Source of the DNA: Bacteriovorax sp. PP10
Lineage (GTDB): Bacteria; Bdellovibrionota; Bacteriovoracia; Bacteriovoracales; Bacteriovoracaceae
Direction: 5' to 3'
Assembly (NCBI RefSeq): GCF_035013165.1
Contig: NZ_JAYGJQ010000002.1
Coordinates: 806,001 to 870,000, forward strand
DNA: 64,000 bases
The position numbers and the translations under genes were made by a program. The notes beneath the pieces were generated by a model. It was not told where the DNA came from and searched no databases. It saw nothing but the letters and a program-made list of their open reading frames with translations. Shown here piece after piece: positions 16,935 through 25,559 of the stretch (positions are counted from its first letter, which is position 1; each line of letters opens with the position of its first letter).

Positions 16935-18191
16935 CTAGTTACTATGGAGACTAGTCAGTTCAGGAAAAATCATTTCAAACTTTTCATTACGAATTTTATC
17001 AAGGGCCACGATGTGGTTCTTGAGCTGCTTTAGTAAATCTGACTGATTTGTATTGTGAACTTCCAGAAGCTTAACAAGAGATGAGATATTCTTCTTCTCA
17101 GAAGAAGTTAGGTCGCTTTGTTTAAGTAAGTGTGTGAGCTTTGCTATCGCTTGCGTTTTTAGTTCATCAGGCAAAAGGTGGAGCTGCATAAACTCAGGTT
17201 CATGAAGGATATCAGGATAGACTTCAACTTTTCTTCCCGTTCTCACTGCAATATCTTTAAAGAATAAAAACAATTCATCAAAATAAAGCACATTGAAAAT
17301 CGAAACAGTGCAATTGATATCAATACTCACATTCTCAGGAAGTAGTAATGTCTTATTAAAATTCTCTTGAATCATAGACCACTTACTAGGCGATCTCAAC
17401 CAGTCATTCTTTTCCTTCAGACCATCAATCGAACAGCTGAGCGAAATCTTCTTAAAGCTCGGAGCAATCTTTAAAAACTCTTCCGGCAATAACGTCAGAT
17501 TAGTATTATATCGAAGATAAATATTCTTAGCGTAGTCATTTTCCTTGAAGAACTTTAACAAAGAAAAATGCTCTTTAATTAACATCGGTTCACCACCGGT
17601 TAAATAAATCTCTTCAATACTCCCTGCGATCGAATGAAACTGCTCCCAGAAATCGGGACTCTTGTGCCAGGACTCACTTAAGCGTGCTTGATCCAAGGTA
17701 CTTTGATAACTTTGTAAAACAGCATTCGTTGGATGAGCTTCAACTTCACGGGCCCAGGCTGAACTGAAAAGTGGATTGCATGTTCTGCATTTCAAATTAC
17801 AAAGGTTACCAAGTCTAAGATCAAAATAAACAGGAGGAGAGTTGATCTTTCCATTCTGATTTTTTGCACAAGCTATAATTTCCTTTGATGTCTCAAGATA
17901 TTTTCGGTTTTCACTTTGGCGCTTAGATATTTTTCCTGTTGCTTCTTCATTATGACAAAATTTACATTCCGGAGGAACAGCTTGAGAGAGCATCTTCTCA
18001 CGAAATGAATCCATCCATTTTGAGTGCCAGATTTCATTTATCGATTGGGCCGAGAGGTGAGAGCGTTTTCCATCATCATTTAAAACATAACTATTTTGAC
18101 TGAAACAACAAACGCGAGGACTTCCATCAGGCTTACAACTGAAGTGGACAAAAGGGACGACACAAAAATGTTGAGGTAATACAGAACTCAT
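16935..18191 (-). CDS. Twitch-domain radical SAM protein (second of a tandem pair)
   Basis: Start at ATG 18191, which overlaps the TGA of the upstream paralogue in ATGA; upstream in-frame codons lie inside that gene and are not needed. 418 residues. The radical SAM cluster motif is CNLKCRTC (Cys131, 135, 138), followed by GGEP in EIYLTGGEPML. The N-terminal FCVVPFVHFSC and PRVCC and the segment CKFCHNEE form a Cys-rich N-domain related to the SPASM/twitch auxiliary cluster-binding region. Such enzymes often modify peptides or proteins. No precursor peptide or partner is visible nearby. The C-terminal 60 residues are helical. Confidence 0.87.
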   Translation of the reverse strand: MSSVLPQHFCVVPFVHFSCKPDGSPRVCCFSQNSYVLNDDGKRSHLSAQSINEIWHSKWMDSFREKMLSQAVPPECKFCHNEEATGKISKRQSENRKYLETSKEIIACAKNQNGKINSPPVYFDLRLGNLCNLKCRTCNPLFSSAWAREVEAHPTNAVLQSYQSTLDQARLSESWHKSPDFWEQFHSIAGSIEEIYLTGGEPMLIKEHFSLLKFFKENDYAKNIYLRYNTNLTLLPEEFLKIAPSFKKISLSCSIDGLKEKNDWLRSPSKWSMIQENFNKTLLLPENVSIDINCTVSIFNVLYFDELFLFFKDIAVRTGRKVEVYPDILHEPEFMQLHLLPDELKTQAIAKLTHLLKQSDLTSSEKKNISSLVKLLEVHNTNQSDLLKQLKNHIVALDKIRNEKFEMIFPELTSLHSN

Positions 18192-19369
18192 TCTAATCCT
18201 AACTCCGGAACAATTTTTGAAATATTTTGATTTCGGAGTTGATCTAATTTTTTTGTATATGCAATAAATTGGTTCCATTGAGAAGTTTTTGAAGAATCCA
18301 ATAAATTCACTAGGGCCGAAACCCCAGGATAAGCGATTTCTTTTTGAAGTATCTGTTGTGCTTTTTCAGCAAGATTTTTTGGTAAAACATTCAGAGCAAG
18401 ATAAGATGGGTCTTGAACAAAATCTAAATTTATAAAAAGATTTTTATTTCTAAAGAACTCAATGAAGCTTGGGATTTGGAAAATATTATAAATCTGTACA
18501 GTGCAACCAATGATGACTTTTACGGGAGCATGAGAGGCCAGCTCCTGCATTTTATCAATATTGCGAAGAATCTGCTCGAAGCGACTTGGCGTACGGATAT
18601 AATCATTCACTTCGTAAAGGCCATCAACTGAAACTCTTAAATTCACTTGTTCAAAATGTTTCCACAACTCAGGCAGGTCATTATCCCAAACAGTACCGTT
18701 TGTGCTGTAATTTAATTCGATATGAGAAGCATGGCCTGATTGGATACAATATTTTAAAAACTCTTTATTGGCCGTAACAAGAAAAGGCTCACCACCAGTA
18801 AGTCTGACTGTTCGAAGTTTTGGTACAACTCGTTTTAGTTGCTCCCATACTCGCGGGTCTTGCGGCCATTCATTTTTTTCAAGACGTGACCAGGTTTTAT
18901 CGTCAGGTTGAGGGACTAGCTCTCCTAAGTCCCTCCATTCTTTCATCCATGCAGAAGACGAATAAGGATCACACATACGGCAACGCAGATTGCATATATT
19001 TCCCAGGCGTAAGTCCAAGAGCTCGACTTGATCAATCTTGATAGTTGAGGCCAGGTCTTCATTTGATAAATCAGGGTATTTTTCAAGCCAAGCCGTTTTC
19101 GCAGATTTTATTCCTGCATTGTCTTGGCGATAACAATTTTCACATGCCCTAACGTGTTCATTCGCTAGCATTTTCTTACGAACTTCCTGAAAGAAGTTTG
19201 TATTCCATGCTAATTGCAAATCATCGGTAAGCTTTGCGACTGAGCCATCTTCATATTTAGAAATGTTTGCATCTTGTAAGCTGGAACAGCAAAGCCTTAC
19301 ACTTCCAGAAGGAGTTGCAGACAATTCTTTCCAAGGAACAGGGCAAAATGTGTTATTGGGCTTAATCAT
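18188..19369 (-). CDS. Twitch-domain radical SAM protein (first of a tandem pair)
   Basis: 393 residues, paralogous along its whole length to the downstream gene. The radical SAM motif CNLRCRMC lies at Cys126, 130 and 133, followed by VRLTGGEPFLV. The N-terminal FCPVPWKEL, VRLCC and ACENCYRQ provide further conserved cysteines for an extra iron-sulfur cluster. A 5'-deoxyadenosyl radical chemistry is expected; the substrate is unknown. The ribosome site is weak (AAGAAA before ATG). Translational coupling to the second copy through ATGA argues that both proteins act together, perhaps sequentially on one substrate or as a heterodimer. Confidence 0.87.
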   Translation of the reverse strand: MIKPNNTFCPVPWKELSATPSGSVRLCCSSLQDANISKYEDGSVAKLTDDLQLAWNTNFFQEVRKKMLANEHVRACENCYRQDNAGIKSAKTAWLEKYPDLSNEDLASTIKIDQVELLDLRLGNICNLRCRMCDPYSSSAWMKEWRDLGELVPQPDDKTWSRLEKNEWPQDPRVWEQLKRVVPKLRTVRLTGGEPFLVTANKEFLKYCIQSGHASHIELNYSTNGTVWDNDLPELWKHFEQVNLRVSVDGLYEVNDYIRTPSRFEQILRNIDKMQELASHAPVKVIIGCTVQIYNIFQIPSFIEFFRNKNLFINLDFVQDPSYLALNVLPKNLAEKAQQILQKEIAYPGVSALVNLLDSSKTSQWNQFIAYTKKLDQLRNQNISKIVPELGLE

Positions 19370-19466
19370 TTTCTTGATAAGTTTAACGAGAAAGAACTAG
19401 GGGAGCAACTTTTGATAAAAATGCTGCATTGTGAATGTTCAAAATACCTTAACCGCTATTTAACTT

Positions 19467-19505
19467 ATGCCTCTTAAGACCTATATAACTGGCCTTAAGA
19501 GGCAT
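19467..19505 (-). terminator. Hairpin terminator after the ParB-like gene
   Basis: A perfect 12-bp stem ATGCCTCTTAAG / CTTAAGAGGCAT with a 15-base loop, 6 bases past the ParB-like stop. It may also stop plus-strand transcripts, since the plus-strand side is followed by TTTT. Confidence 0.7.
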
Positions 19506-19510
19506 TTTAA

Positions 19511-20449
19511 TTATGCCTGGTAACTAGTTTCTTGATGGTATCCATTTTCTTTATAAAACTGCAAAGCTTTCATTTCTTCTTCGTCCATCACTCTTCCGAA
19601 ATTTACAACTTCATTAAAAGCTTTCTGAGCAGCTTGTGGGAAATGCTCAAGAGCGATTCCTTCAAGTTCCAGTTGCTTTAATTTCTTTTGTAGCTTTTTA
19701 AGCATCATTTCGATTTCCATAAACTCACGAGCGTGAGGAAGTTTTGGAGTTCCTCTTAGAGCTTCTTCTACACCTTGAGACTTTGCCATCTTAACGAAGC
19801 TTCTGATCTCTTTTACAGGGAGAGTTTTAATATGGTTAAGAGATTTTTTCTGTTCGTCTTTTGTCAGTTTAACAAATTCATTTGTCTGGCTGATTGAAAG
19901 CTCACCTGATTGTCTTGCTTCTTTTACTTCGTCAGAGGCCATTTCATCACGGTTAATCGCTTCGTGAATTTGTTTTGGAGATAGACCCGTTTTTTCCGAA
20001 ACAATGTTTAAGAATTTTTCAGCAGGAAGAATGACTTTCTTCTTTTGAATTTCTTCATCGTTTGCGTCCATTCCTACAACTTCTGCCGGAGCACTTTCTT
20101 CGTATGGATTGATTGCTTGATAAATTTCTTTAGCACGTCTTAGGTGACCTTCAACTTCGACTTTATTTAAATCTTTTCTTACAAGATTTTCATCGATTGA
20201 AATTAGTTCTCTTTCTAATTCACCTTTGTCGATAACAACAACTGGTGCTTCAGTGTAGCCCAGGTTTAAAAGGGCCTGGTAGCGGCGAGCGCCTGCCAGA
20301 ATAACGTTATCTACAGAGATAACCAGAGGAGCGATAAGACCGACAGTAGAAATTGATTTTTCAAGATCTGTTACATCAGTTCCTAATCTTAAATAAGCGT
20401 TCGTTGCTTTAAGGTCGTTAAGCCTTCTTGTTTCAGTTTGTACTTGCAC
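19511..20449 (-). CDS. Orphan ParB/Spo0J-like N-terminal domain protein
   Basis: 312 residues. The N-terminal 100 residues show the ParB CTP-binding core: GARRYQAL (counterpart of GERRxxA) and IDENLVRKDLNKVE (the EN-x-x-R box). A middle region includes KTGLSPKQIHEAINRDEM and SISQTNEFVKL, consistent with a helix-turn-helix DNA-binding domain. A coiled-coil, Lys-rich stretch (MEIEMMLKKLQKKLKQLELEG) follows, in place of a normal dimerisation tail. The start is GTG at 20449 with GGAG 8 bases upstream. No parA and no parS-like site is seen nearby, so it is more likely an orphan regulator or nucleoid protein than the chromosome partitioner. Confidence 0.85.
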   Translation of the reverse strand: MQVQTETRRLNDLKATNAYLRLGTDVTDLEKSISTVGLIAPLVISVDNVILAGARRYQALLNLGYTEAPVVVIDKGELERELISIDENLVRKDLNKVEVEGHLRRAKEIYQAINPYEESAPAEVVGMDANDEEIQKKKVILPAEKFLNIVSEKTGLSPKQIHEAINRDEMASDEVKEARQSGELSISQTNEFVKLTKDEQKKSLNHIKTLPVKEIRSFVKMAKSQGVEEALRGTPKLPHAREFMEIEMMLKKLQKKLKQLELEGIALEHFPQAAQKAFNEVVNFGRVMDEEEMKALQFYKENGYHQETSYQA

Positions 20450-20626
20450 TTGTGCGTCTCCAAAATGTCATTGTGTGTGTGAATGTGTGGAGCATTAGAA
20501 TGAAGATTGTGAGGCTTATTGTCAGTTAAATTATGCTTAAAATATATGACATCTTCTAGCATCGCGATTTTTGATGTTAGAAGAATTTATTTAGAAACAA
20601 TGCGCGTTTTTGAGTTGCGTAAATAT

Positions 20627-20655
20627 GGGCCTTTTCCAATGAAAAAGGCCCATTT
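20627..20655. terminator. Hairpin terminator beside the SDR gene
   Basis: An 11-bp stem ATGGGCCTTTT / AAAAGGCCCAT with a 7-base loop. The strongest U-tract (TTATTTTTTATT) is on the plus strand; on the minus strand it lies just beyond the SDR stop codon and could end that transcript. Confidence 0.7.
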
Positions 20656-20660
20656 ATTTT

Positions 20661-21659
20661 TTATTGTAGTTGACGATTGGAAGGTGATGATTGCAATGAA
20701 TGATTCATTTTCCAAGCGAGATAAGCACCAGCAGCTACGGCGCAGACTCCACCGACAATCATCGTATTTCTTTTTATATGATTATAAGACCCTTCAATTT
20801 GCGAAGTGGAAGCAGGTGTCGGTGAAAATAAGGTCCCATCGTCAATTGGCGCTCTTTTTCCATTTTTAAAGTGATGTTCCATGACTCTCGCCAAAGAATT
20901 GGCCGAGGATTCCGGAGCAAGGTTACCGATAAATTTTGCAACTCTCGCAGTGAGACCAATGAGCTGTTTATTTTTTGGATTTTTAGCAAGCTCGACAATC
21001 TCATCAGCAACTCTATGAGCACTAATCACTGGATGCATCGGCTTCATTTCAACTCCCACATAATTCGCTCCATGCTTCATTCCTGGCGAGCCAACAAAAC
21101 CTGGGAAGACATCACAGATATGAATGTCAGGCCACTCACGAAACTCTGCTCTAATCGCATCCATAAAGCCTCTTAGACCAAACTTACTGGCCGTATATGA
21201 AGCTGAGTATGCACTTGGAATGTAGGCTCCGATTGAGTTCATATTGATGATGGTTCCTGATCTTTGTTTTTTGAAATAAGGCAGAACCGCGTGTGTTCCA
21301 TGCATGTAGCCCATTAGGTTAACGGCAACAACTTGTGCATGTGAATCCATGGGAACAATTTCATAATTCCCAATTGCCCCAACTCCGGCATCATTGACCC
21401 ATACGTCGATGCGTCCGTTAAAAGCATTGGCCGCTTTACGGGCCAGCTCCAGCACAGAGTCTGCGTCAGTCACGTCAGTTTCAACAACTAAAGTTTTAGC
21501 TCCAAACTTTTCACATTCTTTGGCCACATCTTTCAAAGTGCCCTCATTTCGTGAAGCTAGAACGACATTGGCCCCTTCTTTGGCGAAAGCAAGAGCTGTT
21601 CCATGTCCGATACCGCTTGATGCTCCCATTATGACCACTGTTGAATTTTTAATTGTCAC
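20661..21659 (-). CDS. Short-chain dehydrogenase/reductase with C-terminal membrane anchor
   Basis: 332 residues, GTG start at 21659 with AAGGAGGAG upstream. The Rossmann fold carries GASSGIGHGTA for NAD(P) binding, ASRNEGT after strand 2 (Arg favours NADPH), NDAGVGAIG for NNAG, and YTASKFG with the catalytic Tyr-x-x-x-Lys. Beyond the 250-residue SDR core there is a linker and a single hydrophobic helix (MIVGGVCAVAAGAYLAW), indicating attachment to the inner membrane. The substrate is unknown. The gene stands alone. Confidence 0.88.
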   Translation of the reverse strand: MTIKNSTVVIMGASSGIGHGTALAFAKEGANVVLASRNEGTLKDVAKECEKFGAKTLVVETDVTDADSVLELARKAANAFNGRIDVWVNDAGVGAIGNYEIVPMDSHAQVVAVNLMGYMHGTHAVLPYFKKQRSGTIINMNSIGAYIPSAYSASYTASKFGLRGFMDAIRAEFREWPDIHICDVFPGFVGSPGMKHGANYVGVEMKPMHPVISAHRVADEIVELAKNPKNKQLIGLTARVAKFIGNLAPESSANSLARVMEHHFKNGKRAPIDDGTLFSPTPASTSQIEGSYNHIKRNTMIVGGVCAVAAGAYLAWKMNHSLQSSPSNRQLQ

Positions 21660-21813
21660 GTTCTCCTCCTTGATTGGTAAAGTAATTTTAGATTACAGTC
21701 ATGGGAGTAAATGCATAAATCATTCCACTATTAAGTGCGAGCGCAACATATTGCTGCGTTTACTGTGCTTATCAAATGAAGTTTAATGCATTGATAATTA
21801 GGAAGAGGCCTTT

Positions 21814-22272
21814 GTGTTCGAATCAGTTCTATTTTTACATTCATGGTTTCGTTGGGTGGTTTTAATCAGCATTATTTCATTGGGATTTAAATTTATTAAA
21901 TCCTGGATTAAGAATGAAAAATGGAGTTCAGCAGACAATTCATACCTCAATGGATTCTCTCAAATTTATTACACACAATTAGCTATTGGTCTGACTTTAT
22001 ATTTCGGTCTGAGTCCAATTCCTAAAGCCATTATTTCTAATCCTGATCTCATAAAAGATCCTTATTTCTTTTTCTTTGGAATTAGGCATGCACTTTCAAT
22101 GATTCTGGGAGTAGGTGTGTTTCATATGGGAAAATGGATCGCTATAAAAAAGCCAATTGAATCTCGTTATCGAATTTTATCTATCACAATGATTGTCACT
22201 CTTTTGATTGTTATATCAGCAATCCCATGGCCTAAGCTGGTTTATGGAAGGGATTTATTTCGTTGGTTTTAA
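21814..22272 (+). CDS. Four-helix integral membrane protein of the copper-delivery operon
   Basis: GTG start at 21814, with GGAAGAGG five bases upstream. The 152-residue protein has four predicted membrane helices: VVLISIISLGFKFI, YTQLAIGLTLYFGL, HALSMILGVGVFHMG and ITMIVTLLIVISAIP. Conserved-looking His (LHSWFRW, IRHALS, FHMGKW) might bind metal or heme, but no family is recognised. It starts an operon with SCO (12-base gap) and PCuAC, so a role in copper insertion or cytochrome oxidase assembly is plausible by context only. Confidence 0.75.
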   Translation: MFESVLFLHSWFRWVVLISIISLGFKFIKSWIKNEKWSSADNSYLNGFSQIYYTQLAIGLTLYFGLSPIPKAIISNPDLIKDPYFFFFGIRHALSMILGVGVFHMGKWIAIKKPIESRYRILSITMIVTLLIVISAIPWPKLVYGRDLFRWF

Positions 22273-22284
22273 TCGGAGAGTTAA

Positions 22285-22875
22285 ATGAAAAATAATCTTA
22301 AATTTTTTGCCGCCACATTGGGGCTGATGGGAGTTTTAATTTTCTCTTATCTGCAAATCAGAGGAGAGAGAAACTTTAATCCACTTACTCATCCCTTAAA
22401 AACATCAACGGGAACTATCACTCTCAATGATCTAAAAAAAGATAATCAGATCGTGCTTATGTATTTTGGATTCTTAAGTTGCCCGGATGTTTGTCCGACA
22501 ACTTTAAGCTTAATGTCGAGTGTCTTTAAATCCCTTCCTAAAGAACAGCTTGATAGAATTACTTTTCTCTTTATTGATCTAGACCCTGAGAGAGATTCCA
22601 TGGAGAGAATGGTGAAGTACTCATCTTATTTCCATCCGAAGATTCGTCCAGTGATCATGAGCTTGAAAGAGCTCGATCTCTTTACCAGATCCTTTGGTGT
22701 GGTATTTATGAAAATGCCATTGAAGTCGACAATGGGTTATACGATTGATCATTCAACTGACATCATTGTTTTATCTCCAGAAGGGAAGATGCTTCAACCT
22801 ATTGCTCATGGTTCACCTAAAGTCGTTATACTTGATCAGCTTAATAAAATTTTTAATCCACAAGGTATCCAATGA
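22285..22875 (+). CDS. SCO1/SenC-family copper chaperone / thioredoxin-fold protein
   Basis: 196 residues with an N-terminal membrane anchor (FFAATLGLMGVLIFSYLQI) and a thioredoxin-like domain. The copper site is CPDVC (CxxxC) near residue 70 together with the distal His in TIDHSTDI. SCO proteins deliver or reduce copper at the CuA site of cytochrome c oxidase, acting on the periplasmic face. Its TGA overlaps the ATG of the PCuAC gene (ATGA), and PCuAC proteins donate copper to SCO, so the pairing fits the known pathway. Confidence 0.93.
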   Translation: MKNNLKFFAATLGLMGVLIFSYLQIRGERNFNPLTHPLKTSTGTITLNDLKKDNQIVLMYFGFLSCPDVCPTTLSLMSSVFKSLPKEQLDRITFLFIDLDPERDSMERMVKYSSYFHPKIRPVIMSLKELDLFTRSFGVVFMKMPLKSTMGYTIDHSTDIIVLSPEGKMLQPIAHGSPKVVILDQLNKIFNPQGIQ

Positions 22876-23303
22876 AAAAAATCATCCTAACTCTTAGTCT
22901 AGTTTTATCTGTAAACTTATTTGCTGCTGATATTGAAGTTAAAGATGCGTCTATTAAACCAACATTACCTGGAATGCAGGTGACAGCTATTTTTATGAAG
23001 CTTATTAACAACACTGATAAAGATATAAAATTGATGAAAGTGACAGGGGACTTCGCAGGAACTTTTGAACTTCACAATATGGAAATGGCGGGTGGGAAGA
23101 TGGTTATGAGACCAGTTGATTTTATCTTGCTTAAAAGTAAGTCTATGACTGAGTTAAAGTCTGGTGGACTGCATGTCATGGTTTTTGATGTGAAGGGCCC
23201 GATAATGGCAGGTAGTGAGTATAAAGCGAAGCTCGTATTGGATAATAATAAAGAAGTTTTTTTTACGGCGAAGTCTTTAGAAATGCCAGCTCATCATCAT
23301 TAA
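22872..23303 (+). CDS. PCu(A)C periplasmic copper chaperone
   Basis: 143 residues with a Sec signal (LTLSLVLSVNLFAA). The cupredoxin-like PCuAC fold has the Met/His copper motif ELHNMEM, later MVMRPVD, and GGLHVMVFD, i.e. H-x(n)-M-x(n)-H-x-M. A His-rich end (PAHHH) could bind a second ion. It hands Cu(I) to SCO and cytochrome oxidase in the periplasm. It is coupled to SCO by a 4-base overlap. The stop codon lies inside a 13-bp tandem duplication, followed by a long terminator hairpin. Confidence 0.93.
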   Translation: MKKIILTLSLVLSVNLFAADIEVKDASIKPTLPGMQVTAIFMKLINNTDKDIKLMKVTGDFAGTFELHNMEMAGGKMVMRPVDFILLKSKSMTELKSGGLHVMVFDVKGPIMAGSEYKAKLVLDNNKEVFFTAKSLEMPAHHH

Positions 23304-23323
23304 AAAGTTCCATTAAAAAGTTC
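23298..23323 (+). repeat. 13-bp perfect tandem duplication spanning the PCuAC stop codon
   Basis: CATTAAAAAGTTC occurs twice head-to-tail (23298-23310 and 23311-23323). The first copy contains the TAA stop. It looks like a recent slippage duplication. Confidence 0.75.
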
Positions 23324-23368
23324 CAGCAGACTTGTGGTTGAGCGCTTGCGCTACCACAAGTCTGCTGG
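23323..23368. terminator. Long bidirectional terminator hairpin
   Basis: CCAGCAGACTTGTGGT pairs with ACCACAAGTCTGCTGG, and inside it AGCGC pairs with GCGCT across a TT loop, leaving only a 2-base bulge: a 21-bp stem. It lies between convergent PCuAC and SRPBCC genes, 3 bases from the latter's stop. Confidence 0.8.
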
Positions 23369-23371
23369 CAC

Positions 23372-23905
23372 CTATAAAAGTTTTTCGATTTTTACGAACT
23401 GCTGTTCCCATCCCATCTTGGAAAAAAGAGACATTAAAAGAGGAATTCCTTCTTGTTGAACTCTCACTTTCGTTCTTTGCCCTTGAGGAGTGAAATCAAT
23501 AGTAATTGTCATTTCATCACGCCAGTTACCCGGAAGCCCTGCTTGTTTTGCAGTCATCGGAGTTCCTGTCTCATCAGAAAAGGACATCTTTGCAACGATT
23601 CTTCTGTGCAGAACAATCTCAGTGTATCTTCCAGTATTCCAAGTCGTCTGATCCTTAGGCGATTTCATCGCATATAAAAAAGAAGCACCCACTCTTAAAT
23701 CATTTTGAATGATCGGAGCTGTGTAGTGGTTTGGCCCCCACCATTTTTGGATTGAGGCAGGCTCAGTCCACACTTGCCAGACTTTTTCCACAGGAGCATC
23801 AAAGATTGTTTCAATCACGACGACAGAAGGTGTTCTGGCAGCGTAAAAGAAAAATCCTAAAGCAATCACACACAAGAAACCAACAGCAATTCCAAATTTT
23901 TTCAT
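23372..23905 (-). CDS. Membrane-anchored SRPBCC (AHSA1-like) protein
   Basis: 177 residues from ATG 23905 (AAGGA upstream). An N-terminal hydrophobic helix (FGIAVGFLCVIALGFFFYA) precedes an AHSA1/START-type domain: FDAPVEKVWQVWTEPASIQKWWGP is diagnostic. These folds form a deep hydrophobic ligand cavity; ligands are unknown. The domain would face the periplasm, unlike most cytosolic AHSA1 relatives such as the one at 56357. It lies 12 bases downstream of the oligopeptide-binding protein gene on the same strand, so they may be co-transcribed. Confidence 0.82.
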   Translation of the reverse strand: MKKFGIAVGFLCVIALGFFFYAARTPSVVVIETIFDAPVEKVWQVWTEPASIQKWWGPNHYTAPIIQNDLRVGASFLYAMKSPKDQTTWNTGRYTEIVLHRRIVAKMSFSDETGTPMTAKQAGLPGNWRDEMTITIDFTPQGQRTKVRVQQEGIPLLMSLFSKMGWEQQFVKIEKLL

Positions 23906-23917
23906 ATGAACCAATCC

Positions 23918-25519
23918 TTATTCAAGTTCAACCTGATCAAAGTAATCATACCCAAAAGGATCGATTTTGAAATTCTTTACTTTTTTATCCATCACGCGGA
24001 AAACTTTTGCGTGAGCAATCGTCACCCATGGAGCTTGTTCTTTAAAAATTCTCTGAGCTTTTTTATAAAGATCTGCTCTGATTTTTTGATTTGTTACACG
24101 TCGTGCTTGAACCACTAGGTCATTGAAGTCTTTGTCACACCATCTCGCCGTATTGTTTCCAGACTCTACACTCGCACAACTTAAAAGATCGTTTAAGAAA
24201 GTGTCCGGATCATTATTTCCAGTCCATCCAAATTGAATCATCTGTTGAGTTCCAGAGCGAGAGGTCTTTAAGAATGTCGGCCAGTCAAAAGTCACAAGTT
24301 TAACTTTGATTCCCACTTTTGCGAGGTCGGCTTGCATAAGTTCGCCCATCTTCTTTCCGTCTGGATTGTAGGGACGAGTAACAGGCAGAGTGATCATTTC
24401 TGTTTCGAATCCGTTTTCATATCCAGCTTTTTTTAGAAGAGCTTTTGCTTTTTCGATACTGTAGTCATAATCCTTTAAGTTTTTGTCATAAGACCATAGG
24501 GCCGGTGGAACGGGGTTAGAAGCAACAACACCTGTACCATGATAAATAGCATCGATGTAAAGTTTACGGTTAAGAGCGTGGTTAACAGCTTGTCTTACCA
24601 GAACGTTATCAAAAGGTTTTTTTGTGACGTTCATGGCAAGGTAACCAACGTTTAATCCTTCCTGACTCATAACCAACACTTCTTTGTTGGCACGCATATC
24701 ATCTAAATCAACAATTGAAGGTAGTGTTACGAACTGACATTCTTTCGCTTTTAATTTTTGGTAACGAACAGTTTGGTCTGGAGTGATCGCAAAAATAAGT
24801 TTGTCGATTTTATTTTCTTTTTTACCTTTGTAACTTTTAGCATCCCAGTATTGAGGGTGTGCCACGTATCTGATTAATCCATCTTTCACGTAAGAAACGA
24901 AAGCAAAAGGTCCTGTACCAATAGGAAATTGGTCCATATCTTGTTTGCGGTTTTCTTTTGCTAATTTGTCTCCGTACTCAGCTGAAAGAATGCTCATGTA
25001 GTTTCCGGCCATGTAAGCTAGAAAAGGAGCTTGAACTTCATTTAAAGTAATTTGAACTTTATACGGATCAAGGGCCACAACGTCTTTGATATTATCTTTG
25101 ATGTTATTTTCATACTGAGTGTAAATCCCTCCGCTCACTCCATGGAATGGGTGATCTTTTACTCTTTGTCTGTTGATTGAAAACACAACGTCTTCAGCAT
25201 TGAAGTCACGAGTCGGAGTGAAGTAACTTGTCGTGTGGAACTTAACACCTTTTCGTAGCGTGAATGTATAAACTTTTTCATCTTTAGAGATTGTGTATGA
25301 CTCTGCTAAACCAGGAATCATTTTTGTTGTTCCCAATTCAAATCTTAAAAGCTTGCTATAAAGTGTAATAGCAGAAGCGTTGTAAGAAGGAGCATCTGTG
25401 ACAACTTGTGGATTGAAAGATGCGGGAGAAGCTTCCGAGCAGTTAACAAAAGTTTTTGCTTGGACTGACAGCGTTCCCATCAGGGCGATCATAGTAACAA
25501 ACTTAATACCGATAGACAT
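23918..25519 (-). CDS. Periplasmic oligopeptide-binding protein (SBP family 5, DppA/SapA-like)
   Basis: 533 residues, the standard family size. It has a signal peptide (KFVTMIALMGTLSVQA) and family-5 motifs: ASPASFNPQ, GLAESYTISKDEKVYTFTLRKGVKFH and FNAEDVVFSINR. The binding domains end with QARRVTNQKIRADLYKKAQRIFKEQAPWVTIAH. Such proteins capture di- or oligopeptides (or heme) in the periplasm for an ABC importer. No permease or ATPase genes lie next to it, so it either works with a transporter elsewhere or as a stand-alone binding protein. AGGAG lies 5 bases before ATG. Confidence 0.92.
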   Translation of the reverse strand: MSIGIKFVTMIALMGTLSVQAKTFVNCSEASPASFNPQVVTDAPSYNASAITLYSKLLRFELGTTKMIPGLAESYTISKDEKVYTFTLRKGVKFHTTSYFTPTRDFNAEDVVFSINRQRVKDHPFHGVSGGIYTQYENNIKDNIKDVVALDPYKVQITLNEVQAPFLAYMAGNYMSILSAEYGDKLAKENRKQDMDQFPIGTGPFAFVSYVKDGLIRYVAHPQYWDAKSYKGKKENKIDKLIFAITPDQTVRYQKLKAKECQFVTLPSIVDLDDMRANKEVLVMSQEGLNVGYLAMNVTKKPFDNVLVRQAVNHALNRKLYIDAIYHGTGVVASNPVPPALWSYDKNLKDYDYSIEKAKALLKKAGYENGFETEMITLPVTRPYNPDGKKMGELMQADLAKVGIKVKLVTFDWPTFLKTSRSGTQQMIQFGWTGNNDPDTFLNDLLSCASVESGNNTARWCDKDFNDLVVQARRVTNQKIRADLYKKAQRIFKEQAPWVTIAHAKVFRVMDKKVKNFKIDPFGYDYFDQVELE

Positions 25520-25559
25520 AAAATCTCCTAGTAATTGACTACTAGAGTATGCATCAGTT

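Noticed and set aside
20519-20869. Plus-strand 116-codon frame
   Set aside because: Most of it is antisense to the SDR coding region, it passes through a terminator hairpin and lacks a ribosome site.
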